From positions 248,001 to 312,000 of the forward strand of contig NZ_JAQSDK010000037.1 of assembly GCF_029945885.1 (NCBI RefSeq): a stretch of 64,000 nt of DNA, in the 5' to 3' direction. Below the pieces are notes generated by a model. The model saw nothing but the letters and a program-made list of their open reading frames with translations, did no database searches and was not told where the DNA came from. Every line of letters begins with the position of its first letter. The first letter of the stretch is position 1. Shown here one piece after another: positions 33,610-41,068 of the stretch. The translations under genes were made by a program, and so were the position numbers. This DNA is from Brevundimonas sp. Its GTDB lineage: Bacteria; Pseudomonadota; Alphaproteobacteria; Caulobacterales; Caulobacteraceae.

Positions 33610-34368
33610 CTACTCCAGAATGTCGGGGGTGCGCCACGCCAGGTGCTGCCCCCCGTCGACGGCGATCATCTGGCCGGTGACCATGTCGGCGTCCAGCAGC
33701 CAGCACACGGCGGCGGCCACCGCCTCCGGACTGCCCGGCTTCTGCAGCAGGGTCGCCCCGGCCTCGGCCGCGAACTCGGTGTCGGTCTGGTGCACCGACG
33801 GCAGGGTCGGGCCCGGCCCGACGCCATTGACGCGGATGGCCGGGGCCAGGGCCTGGGCCAGGGTCCGGGTCGCCCACCACAGGGCGTTGCGCGACAGGCT
33901 GTAGGAGAAGAAGCGCGGATCCGGCTTCAGCACCCGCTGGTCCAGCAGGTTGACGATGGCCGATCCGTCCGGGGCCTGGGCGGCGAAGGCCTCGGCCAGC
34001 ACGATCGGGGCGCGCAGATTGGTGTCCAGATGCCGGTCCCAGACGGCGCGGTCCAGCGACCCGACCCGGTCGTCCTCGAACACCGAGGCATTGTTGACCA
34101 GGGCCGTGAGGGGGCCCAGCGCCGCGACCGCGTCCGGCACCAGCGAGCGGGTGGCGGTTTCGTCCGTCAGGTCGGCGGCCAGCACCACAGCGCGCCGGTC
34201 CAGGGCGCGCACGGCACGGGCGACCGCCTCGGCCTCGGCCTCCGAGTCGCGATGATGAATCGCCACGTCATAGCCGGCCGCGGCCAGCGCAAGGCAGATC
34301 GCCCGGCCGATCCGTTTCGACCCACCGGTGACGAGCGCCGCGCCGCGACTGGCGCGGGTATCAGTCAA
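33610..34368 (-). CDS. SDR oxidoreductase, pteridine-reductase/FolM-like
   Basis: 252 residues from TTG 34368, which lies inside the end of the 26-residue ORF. The cofactor motif VTGGSKRIGRAIC with Arg in the TGxxxRxG pattern is the NADPH form seen in pteridine reductases; NNAS and VNGVGPGPTLPS follow. The catalytic Tyr156 is present but the usual Lys four residues later is Arg160 (YSLSR). Proximity to folB supports a dihydropterin or dihydrofolate reductase role, as for FolM; this is inference. Confidence 0.82.
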   Translation of the reverse strand: MTDTRASRGAALVTGGSKRIGRAICLALAAAGYDVAIHHRDSEAEAEAVARAVRALDRRAVVLAADLTDETATRSLVPDAVAALGPLTALVNNASVFEDDRVGSLDRAVWDRHLDTNLRAPIVLAEAFAAQAPDGSAIVNLLDQRVLKPDPRFFSYSLSRNALWWATRTLAQALAPAIRVNGVGPGPTLPSVHQTDTEFAAEAGATLLQKPGSPEAVAAAVCWLLDADMVTGQMIAVDGGQHLAWRTPDILE

Positions 34369-34441
34369 CCCGGCCGAACTCGATCAGGTTGAAGATCGCG
34401 AGGACGGCGATGAAGCCGAAGATGACGCCGAGAGCCAGCAT
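34361..34441 (-). CDS. 26-residue single-span membrane peptide
   Basis: ATG 34441 follows AGGAG with seven-base spacing, an excellent ribosome binding site. The peptide starts MLALGVIFGFIAVLAIFNLI and ends with a polar tail EFGRVD, so it should span the membrane once. The stop overlaps the SDR start region by eight bases, implying translational coupling. Too short for routine gene calling. Confidence 0.65.
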   Translation of the reverse strand: MLALGVIFGFIAVLAIFNLIEFGRVD

Positions 34442-34525
34442 GGAAACACTCCTGTTCGTGCGCCGCAATAAAGCCCCCGGCCCGCCTGTTCAAGCGCAAC
34501 CGACGCGGCCTATCCTCGCGGCGAC

Positions 34526-34999
34526 ATGATCAACTGGCGAACCCGCGTCGAACCCTTCTCCCGCCCGCTGTTCTTCGCCTGGTCGCGAATGACGCGCGGC
34601 ATGACCCTGGGCGTGCGCGGCCTGGCCGTCGACGGCGAGGGCCGGGTGCTGCTGGTCCGGCATACCTATCTGCACGGCTGGTGGCTGCCCGGCGGCGGCG
34701 TCGATCGCGGCGAGACCCCGGAACAGGCCGTGATCCGTGAGATGCGCGAGGAGACCGGCCTGGTCGTCGCGGGGCGGCCACGACTGGTCAGTGCCCATTC
34801 GAACGAGCGGTTCTTTCCCGGCGATCACGTGCTGGTCTATCGTATCGACGCCTTCACCCTGACCGCCCGAGCCCCCGACGGCGAGATCGCCGAGACCGGC
34901 TGGTTTCACCCGGACAACCTGCCAGCGGACACGCACCGCGCCACGCGGGCGCGGCTGGCGGAGGCGCTGGGCGGCGAAACCACCGATCCGGACTGGTAA
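34526..34999 (+). CDS. Nudix hydrolase
   Basis: 157 residues. A perfect Nudix box [24 protein letters not shown] hydrolyses nucleoside diphosphate derivatives with Mg2+. The preceding [16 protein letters not shown] suits the family of housekeeping or RppH-like Nudix enzymes. Substrate not predictable. Divergent from the minus-strand SDR/folB operon across 84 bases. Confidence 0.94.
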   Translation: MINWRTRVEPFSRPLFFAWSRMTRGMTLGVRGLAVDGEGRVLLVRHTYLHGWWLPGGGVDRGETPEQAVIREMREETGLVVAGRPRLVSAHSNERFFPGDHVLVYRIDAFTLTARAPDGEIAETGWFHPDNLPADTHRATRARLAEALGGETTDPDW

Positions 35000-35028
35000 G
35001 CCCCGCCTTTCAACGCTAGCGAACCCCC

Positions 35029-35475
35029 ATGAACCCCACGCTCTTCGCCATGATCGCCGTCGTGTTCGGCGGGGCCGCCACGGCCCTTCAGGCTCCGACC
35101 AATGCCAGGATGATGACGGCGGTCGGCTCGCCGGTGAATGCGGCCTTCGTCTCCTTCGCCATCGGCACGGCCGCGCTCGGCATCCTGGCGGTCATCCTGC
35201 AGACCAGGCCGGACATGGCCGCCTCGCGGGCCCTGCCCTGGTATGCCTGGGTCGGGGGTCTGTACGGGGCCATCTTCGTCGTCGCTGCGGCCTGGGGTGT
35301 GCCCAAGCTGGGCGTGGCCACCACCATCACCCTGATGGTCGCCGGCCAGCTGCTGCTCAGCCTGGTACTGGACCATTTCGGTGCCATGGGCGTGCCGAAA
35401 CAGCCGCTGAATCTCGGCCGCGTCGCCGGTGTCGCCCTGGTTCTGGCCGGCGTCCTTCTGGTGCGGCGTTCCTGA
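35029..35475 (+). CDS. DUF606-type DMT superfamily transporter
   Basis: 148 residues and five hydrophobic segments; the N-terminal FGGAATALQAPTNARMMTAVGSPVNAAFVSFAIGTAAL is the DUF606 (YdcZ) signature. Such short proteins work as dimers. Substrate unknown. uvrC begins 17 bases downstream, so the two may be cotranscribed. Confidence 0.87.
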   Translation: MNPTLFAMIAVVFGGAATALQAPTNARMMTAVGSPVNAAFVSFAIGTAALGILAVILQTRPDMAASRALPWYAWVGGLYGAIFVVAAAWGVPKLGVATTITLMVAGQLLLSLVLDHFGAMGVPKQPLNLGRVAGVALVLAGVLLVRRS

Positions 35476-35491
35476 GCCTATATCGGAGCGG

Positions 35492-37375
35492 ATGACCGAG
35501 CCGAGCCCCACAGACACGCCTGCCGAGGCCGCCGCGCTCACCGCCGCCGATCTGATTCGCGACGAGGCCCGGCGCGCGCCGGACAGGCCCGGCGTCTACC
35601 GGATGTATGGCGAGGACGGCACCTGCCTGTATGTCGGCAAGGCCGGCAGTCTGAAGAAGCGTATCCTGCAATACGCCCAGGGCCGGTTCCACACCCAGCG
35701 CATCGGGCTGATGGTGTCCCTGACCCGGTCAATGGAGCTGGTGGTCACCGCTTCCGAGACCGAGGCCCTGCTGCTGGAATCCAATTTCATCAAGCGGCTG
35801 AAGCCCCGGTTCAACGTCCTGCTGCGCGACGACAAATCCTTTGCCGAACTGATGATCCGCAAGGACCACCGCGCGCCCCAGGTGAAGAAGCATCGCGGGG
35901 CCCACACCACGCCCGGTGACTATTTCGGCCCCTTCGCCTCGACCTGGGCAGTGAATCGCACCCTGACCACCCTGCAGCGGGCCTTCCTGCTGCGCACCTG
36001 TTCCGACAGCGTCTATGAGGGGCGTACCCGCCCCTGCATGCTGCACCAGATCAAGCGCTGTTCGGCCCCGTGCACCGGCCTGATCTCGCTGGAAGACTAT
36101 GGCGCGCTGGTCGAGGAGGCCTCGGCCTTTCTCAAGGGGCGGTCCCGCGCCGTCATCACCCGCCTGTCGGACGAGATGACCGCCGCCGCCGAGATTCAGG
36201 ACTACGAACAGGCCGCCCGCATCCGCGACCGGATCCGGGCCCTGTCGACCATCGCCATGGAAAATTCGGTCAGCGCCGACGGCATCGCCGAGGCTGATGT
36301 CTTCGCCCTGTTCAGCGACGGCGGCCAGGCCTGTGTGCAGGTCTTCTTCTACCGGGCCGGCCAGAACTGGGGTGGCCGGGCCTATTTCCCGCGCGTCGAC
36401 CGCAGCGACACCGACCCGGAAATCCTCGCGGCCTTTCTGGGCCAGTTCTACGAGGACAAGCCGGTGCCCCGCCTGATCCTGTCGAACGTGCGGCCCCACG
36501 AGCTGGAACTTCTGGAGGAAGCCTTCGGCCTCAAGTCCGGGCACCGGGTCGAGATCGCCCGGCCGCAGCGCGGCGACAAGCTGGGGCTGGTCGACCACGC
36601 CCTGACCAATGCCCGCGAGGCCCTGGGCCGGCGGATGGCCGAGAGTTCGGCCCAGGGCAAAATTCTGGACGAGATGTGCGAGGCCCTGGGTCTGGAGACC
36701 CGGCCCGAGCGGATCGAGATCTATGACAATGCCCATATCCAGGGGACCAACGCGGTCGGCGGCATGGTCGTGGCCGGACCCGAGGGTTTCCAGACCTCGC
36801 AGTATCGCAAATTCAACATCCGCGGCGAGGACCTGACCCCGGGCGACGACTACGGCATGATGCGCGAGGTCATGCGGCGCCGGTTCGGCCGTCTGGTCAA
36901 GGACGAGGCCGCGGGCGAGGATGTGGTCCGGCCGGACCTCTTGCTGATCGACGGCGGGGCGGGCCAGCTGGCCGAGGTGCTGGCAGTGCTGGCCGAGCTT
37001 GGTGTCGAGGACATCGCCGTGGTCGGCATCGCCAAGGGACCGGATCGGGACGCCGGGATGGAGCGGTTCTTCATGCCGGGCAAGCCGCCCTTCATGCTGC
37101 CCTTGAAGTCACCCGCCCTCTACTATGTGCAGCGGCTGCGCGACGAGGCCCACCGCTTTGCCAACGGGGCCCACCGCACCCGCCGCTCGATGGACATCAA
37201 GAAGAACCCGCTCGACGAGATCGAGGGCGTCGGGCCCGGGCGCAAGAAGGCGCTGCTGCATGCGTTCGGTTCTGCCAAGGGGGTGTCCCGGGCGGCGGTC
37301 GTCGATCTTGTAAAGATTCCCGGAATCAACCAGCCCCTGGCCGAGCGTATTCATGCCTACTTCCGCAAAGCCTGA
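35492..37375 (+). CDS. uvrC: Excinuclease ABC subunit C
   Basis: 627 residues from ATG 35492 (GGAG upstream). GIY-YIG nuclease at 25-105 (RPGVYRMYGEDGTCLYVGKA), a Cys cluster (LRTCSDSVYEGRTRPCMLHQIKRCSAPC), UVR motif (EIQDYEQAARIRDRIRAL), RNase H-like endonuclease (YDNAHIQGTNAVGGMVV; LLIDGGAGQL) and C-terminal helix-hairpin-helix pair (IEGVGPGRKKALL; IPGINQPLAERI). Makes the two incisions of nucleotide excision repair. No LexA box was seen upstream, unlike uvrB. Confidence 0.97.
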   Translation: MTEPSPTDTPAEAAALTAADLIRDEARRAPDRPGVYRMYGEDGTCLYVGKAGSLKKRILQYAQGRFHTQRIGLMVSLTRSMELVVTASETEALLLESNFIKRLKPRFNVLLRDDKSFAELMIRKDHRAPQVKKHRGAHTTPGDYFGPFASTWAVNRTLTTLQRAFLLRTCSDSVYEGRTRPCMLHQIKRCSAPCTGLISLEDYGALVEEASAFLKGRSRAVITRLSDEMTAAAEIQDYEQAARIRDRIRALSTIAMENSVSADGIAEADVFALFSDGGQACVQVFFYRAGQNWGGRAYFPRVDRSDTDPEILAAFLGQFYEDKPVPRLILSNVRPHELELLEEAFGLKSGHRVEIARPQRGDKLGLVDHALTNAREALGRRMAESSAQGKILDEMCEALGLETRPERIEIYDNAHIQGTNAVGGMVVAGPEGFQTSQYRKFNIRGEDLTPGDDYGMMREVMRRRFGRLVKDEAAGEDVVRPDLLLIDGGAGQLAEVLAVLAELGVEDIAVVGIAKGPDRDAGMERFFMPGKPPFMLPLKSPALYYVQRLRDEAHRFANGAHRTRRSMDIKKNPLDEIEGVGPGRKKALLHAFGSAKGVSRAAVVDLVKIPGINQPLAERIHAYFRKA

Positions 37376-37396
37376 CGCTGGCCTAGAAGCCGGTTC

Positions 37397-38020
37397 ATGA
37401 CCGCAGCCTCCGACGAACTGACCGCCGGCTATCGCCGGTTCCGTGACACGACCTGGCCCGAGCAGCGCGCCCGTTTCATCGCCCTGGCCGAAGAGGGCCA
37501 GGAGCCGCACACCCTGATCGTCGCCTGTTCCGACAGCCGCGCCGACCCCGCCGCCATTTTCGACGCGACCCCGGGCGAGCTGTTCGTGGTCCGCAACGTC
37601 GCCAATCTGGTGCCGCCCTATGAGCCCGACGGCCAGTTGCACGGTGTCTCGGCGGCCCTGGAGTTCGGGGTCAAGGTTCTGAAGGTCAAACGGATCGTGG
37701 TCATGGGCCACGCCCATTGCGGCGGCGTCAACGCCATGCGCACCGGTGCCCCTGCCAACTGCCAGGACTTCGTCGCCCCGTGGGTGGCCCAGGGGACCGA
37801 GGCGGTCCGCCTTGCGATCGGGACGACCAGCCCGGCCGAGGCCGAGCGGGTGGCCGAGGAGGCTGTGGTGCGTCTGTCGCTGGACAATCTGCGGACCTTT
37901 CCGTGGATCGCCGAGCGTGAGGCGGCCGGTGCCCTGGAACTGACCGGCCTGCATTTCGGCATCGCCGATGGCGTGCTGACGGCCTTGACCGACCAGCCCC
38001 GGTTCGAACCTCTGGGCTGA
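37397..38020 (+). CDS. Beta-class carbonic anhydrase
   Basis: 207 residues. Zinc ligands Cys44 (ACSDSRADP, which also gives the Asp-Arg dyad), His105 and Cys108 (MGHAHCGG) match beta-carbonic anhydrases. Interconverts CO2 and bicarbonate in the cytoplasm. Starts 22 bases after uvrC. Confidence 0.95.
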   Translation: MTAASDELTAGYRRFRDTTWPEQRARFIALAEEGQEPHTLIVACSDSRADPAAIFDATPGELFVVRNVANLVPPYEPDGQLHGVSAALEFGVKVLKVKRIVVMGHAHCGGVNAMRTGAPANCQDFVAPWVAQGTEAVRLAIGTTSPAEAERVAEEAVVRLSLDNLRTFPWIAEREAAGALELTGLHFGIADGVLTALTDQPRFEPLG

Positions 38021-38082
38021 GACGACCCTCGCCAGTCTCCGCGAACCATGGCAAACCGGACGCAAGCCGACCGGAAACGCCG

Positions 38083-38709
38083 ATGACCCGCCCCCACGCC
38101 AACCCGATCCCCAACATCCTGACGGGCATCCGTCTGTTCGCCGGGGTGATCATGTTCCTGATCCTGGCGGGGGCCACCGGTATTCCGGTGCTGTCGGCCT
38201 ATCTCAGCCCCGACGACCAGTTCGCCCTCTACCGGGCGGCCTTCTGGATCTTCGTCATCGCCGCCTCGACCGACTGGGTCGACGGCTATCTGGCGCGGCG
38301 CTGGAATTCGACGACCCGCTGGGGCGCGATCCTCGATCCGATCGCCGACAAGGTGCTGGTCACCGGCGCGATCCTGGGCCTGCTGACCTCGGGGTCCCTG
38401 ACCTTCATCGCCATTCCCTGCGGCCTGATCCTGTTCCGCGAGTTCGCCGTCTCGGCCCTGCGCGAAACCATGGCGGGCAAGGTCCACCTGCCGGTGACCC
38501 TGCTGGCCAAGTGGAAGACCACCCTGCAGATGGTCGCCCTGGGGGCGCAGCAGCTGATCCTGCTGTGGGACGGCTTCGGCCTGCCGCTGGACTGGCAGCC
38601 GCATTTCCAGACCTTCGCCTATGTGCTGATCTGGGCCGCCGCCATCGTCACTTTGTGGACCGGCTGGCAGTATTTCGACACGGCCAAGCGGCAGATGGGC
38701 GAGCTCTAG
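38083..38709 (+). CDS. pgsA: CDP-diacylglycerol--glycerol-3-phosphate 3-phosphatidyltransferase
   Basis: 208 residues with about five membrane segments. The CDP-alcohol phosphotransferase motif D-x2-D-G-x2-A-R-x8-G-x3-D-x3-D is complete in TDWVDGYLARRWNST ... WGAILDPIADK. Makes phosphatidylglycerophosphate, precursor of phosphatidylglycerol and cardiolipin. The start IPNILTGIRLFAGVIMFL is typical of PgsA. The stop codon is the first unit of a tandem heptamer repeat. Confidence 0.94.
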   Translation: MTRPHANPIPNILTGIRLFAGVIMFLILAGATGIPVLSAYLSPDDQFALYRAAFWIFVIAASTDWVDGYLARRWNSTTRWGAILDPIADKVLVTGAILGLLTSGSLTFIAIPCGLILFREFAVSALRETMAGKVHLPVTLLAKWKTTLQMVALGAQQLILLWDGFGLPLDWQPHFQTFAYVLIWAAAIVTLWTGWQYFDTAKRQMGEL

Positions 38710-38768
38710 GGCTCAGGGCTCAGGGCTCAGGGCTCAGGGCTTAGAGCCGCACAGAAAACCTAAGCCCT
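38708..38768. repeat. Tandem heptamer AGGGCTC plus 3' hairpin
   Basis: Four perfect AGGGCTC units (38708-38735) and a fifth AGGGCTT start within the pgsA stop codon. AGGGCTTAG (38736-38744) then pairs with CTAAGCCCT (38760-38768), a possible terminator between the convergent pgsA and S46 genes. Confidence 0.85.
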
Positions 38769-38787
38769 AATTCCTGCCCCTAACCCC

Positions 38788-40875
38788 TCATTCGACGCCC
38801 AACTCCGCCACCAGCCGCCCCATGCCATAGACGTCGCGCAGGGCCGTGGTCACCGCGCCCGTGGTCACGATCACGCTGCGGTTGACGTTGCGGTCATAGC
38901 CATAGGCGTTGCGCTGGCTCAGCACGGTCGAGTCGAAATTGGCCCCGACGATCTCGCCGGCCGCATTGACCACCGGGCTGCCCGACGAGCCGCCGATGGT
39001 GTCTGAGGACACCGCCATGTTCAGCACGGTCTCGCCGTCGATCCGGTCCCTGGCCGCCAGCAGTTTCGGGGCCACGTCGAACGGTGCCGCACCGGTGGCC
39101 CGGTCCCACAGGCCGTTGAAGGTCGTGAAGGCACCCCAGCGCTGGCCTGGGACGTCCGTGCCCTCGATCCGGCCGTAGGTCAGGCGCAGGGTGCCGGTGG
39201 CGTCGGGATAGACGGCGTCGCCATAGGCGGCGAAACGGGCGGCGGCCAGCTGTTCGGAGGCGCGCGCCGTCAGGGACTCAACCCGTGTTTCCCAGTCCGA
39301 ACGCACCGCGCGCGTCTCGTCCTGGATCGACAACAGATACCGGATCAGCGGGTCATCCGAGGCCTCGATGGCGGCCATACCGCCCGCCCAAAGCGCCCGC
39401 CGCACGGCGGGATCGGCCAGACTCGTGCCCTCGATCAGACGCGCCGACAGCTGCTCGGGTGATTCATCGCCCAGCAGGCCGCGCACCCGCGGATCGTCGA
39501 CCGTCAGCCACTCGCGGGTCTTGGACAGCCACCATTCCATCCGGACCTGTTCCAGCGAAGGATAGACCGGACGCTCGGCGAACAGGCCGGACTGCACGGA
39601 GGCCAGCCGGCTGTCGGCGTATTCCGGAAGGCGTTCGTCCGAGGGCTTGTCACGCTCCTGCGCGCCGCGCACCAGGGTTCGGGCCCAGCTGAACAACTGC
39701 GAACCGCCGCCGGGCGACGTCGTTCCCACGCCGGTTCCGCCCTCTAGCAGGGCGACGGCCGGATACAGCTCGCGCATGACCGGCTGCACCGCCGCCAGGT
39801 CGCCCCAGGGGTCACCGACCCGCGCCGCCAGCGCGGCATCGGCAGCCACGCGCTGCCGGAAATCCACTTCAGCCTCGGCCCGTCCGGCCATGAAGGCCGG
39901 ATCGACCAGCGCCGCCATCCGGCCGCGTCCGCGCTTGTAGGTGTTCTCGACGCTCGAGATCGGGTCCATGGCGATGAAGGCGTTCTCTTCGCTCTCCTCC
40001 GAGAACCGGATCATCCGTCCGCGCAGTTCCGAGGCCAGCAGCTGGTCCATGGGCAGGACCACGTCGCGGATGGTCATCAGCTGGTCCTGGGTCAGCAGGC
40101 GCTGGGTCGAGCCGGGGCTGCCCGAGACGAACACCGGCGTGCCCTCGACGGGCTGGTTGGCGTTCCAGGTGAAATGGGTGGGGGTCACCGCCGGCTGGCC
40201 ACCCTCGTACAGGCGGATGAAGGCGGCATCGATGGCGAAGCGCGGGAAGCTGAAATTGTCGAGGTCACCGCCGAAGGTCGCGGCCCGGTCCTCGGGGGCG
40301 AAGGCCAGACGGACGTCGGTGTATTTCTTGTAGGTGTAGAGTTTGAACTGGCCACCCCGGTACAGGCTCACGACCTGACAGCGCTTGCCGGCGTCGCCAC
40401 CACAGGCCTCGGACTCGATCCGGCCGGCCTCGGCGTCGCGCGCCTGGGTGAAGGCCTGGCCCGACAGGCCCTCGCCCGCCCTGTGCATGCGATCGGTGAC
40501 GTCAGCGATGTCGGTCAGGATCTCGGCCGAGCCGCCGGGGCATTTCAGCTCTTCCTCACGCGAGCGCGGGGTGAAGCCGGTCTCGGCGTAGTTGATGGCC
40601 TGGGTCGACAGATTGGCGACACAGCTGGAGACGCAGTGGTTGTTGGTCATCACCAGCCCCTCGGCCGAGACGATGCCCGCCGAACAGCCGCCGAATTTGA
40701 CCGAACTCAGCCGGACCCGATCCAGCCAGGCCTGGTCGATATGGGTGCCGAGCGTCGCATTGGCGCGGGCGATCGGGAAATTGTCGAAGGTCCACATGCC
40801 TTCCTCGGCCCGGGCGGTCGAGGCGGCGGCGAGGCTGAGAGCGAGAACGGCGAGGGAGGGGGCGAGGTAACGCAT
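38788..40875 (-). CDS. S46 family dipeptidyl-peptidase (DPP7/DPP11-like)
   Basis: 695 residues from ATG 40875 (AGGAGA upstream). A signal peptide (LAVLALSLAAASTARA) precedes EEGMWTFDNFP, the usual mature start. Chymotrypsin-like catalytic His80 (VMTNNHCV) and Ser631 (GGSSGSPVVN) are present with an Asp in the DLDNFSFPRFAIDAAF region. S46 enzymes release dipeptides from peptide N-termini in the periplasm. Paired with a paralogue at 41069; Asp11 versus other specificity cannot be read with confidence. Confidence 0.93.
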   Translation of the reverse strand: MRYLAPSLAVLALSLAAASTARAEEGMWTFDNFPIARANATLGTHIDQAWLDRVRLSSVKFGGCSAGIVSAEGLVMTNNHCVSSCVANLSTQAINYAETGFTPRSREEELKCPGGSAEILTDIADVTDRMHRAGEGLSGQAFTQARDAEAGRIESEACGGDAGKRCQVVSLYRGGQFKLYTYKKYTDVRLAFAPEDRAATFGGDLDNFSFPRFAIDAAFIRLYEGGQPAVTPTHFTWNANQPVEGTPVFVSGSPGSTQRLLTQDQLMTIRDVVLPMDQLLASELRGRMIRFSEESEENAFIAMDPISSVENTYKRGRGRMAALVDPAFMAGRAEAEVDFRQRVAADAALAARVGDPWGDLAAVQPVMRELYPAVALLEGGTGVGTTSPGGGSQLFSWARTLVRGAQERDKPSDERLPEYADSRLASVQSGLFAERPVYPSLEQVRMEWWLSKTREWLTVDDPRVRGLLGDESPEQLSARLIEGTSLADPAVRRALWAGGMAAIEASDDPLIRYLLSIQDETRAVRSDWETRVESLTARASEQLAAARFAAYGDAVYPDATGTLRLTYGRIEGTDVPGQRWGAFTTFNGLWDRATGAAPFDVAPKLLAARDRIDGETVLNMAVSSDTIGGSSGSPVVNAAGEIVGANFDSTVLSQRNAYGYDRNVNRSVIVTTGAVTTALRDVYGMGRLVAELGVE

Positions 40876-40887
40876 CGTTTTCTCCTG

Positions 40888-40940
40888 CCTTCTCCCCTTG
40901 CGGGAGAAGGTGGCCCGCGAAGCGGGTCGGATGAGGGGTG
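40888..40940 (+). repeat. REP-like element, copy A
   Basis: CCTTCTCCCCTTGCGGGAG begins a hairpin; an inner stem GCCCGCGAAGCGGG follows and the copy ends GGATGAGGGGTG. Inverted relative to copy B, forming a BIME-like pair between the two S46 genes. Confidence 0.85.
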
Positions 40941-40999
40941 GCACACCCATGAAAGACGTGAGGGGTGAACCGTGCAAGTCATCGCTGACCACCGCGCTT

Positions 41000-41063
41000 C
41001 ACCCCTCATCCGTCATCCCCGGCTTTCGCCGGGGCTGACACCTTCTCCCTCAAGGGGAGAAGG
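41000..41063 (-). repeat. REP-like element, copy B (inverted)
   Basis: On the minus strand it has the same ends as copy A (CCTTCTCCCCTTGAGGGAG ... GGATGAGGGGTG) but a different, longer inner stem (AGCCCCGGC-GAAA-GCCGGGG). Confidence 0.85.
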
Positions 41064-41068
41064 GTACT

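Noticed and set aside
38708..38742. Tandem repeats considered as a CRISPR array
   Set aside because: Seven-base contiguous units without spacers; no cas genes in the window.
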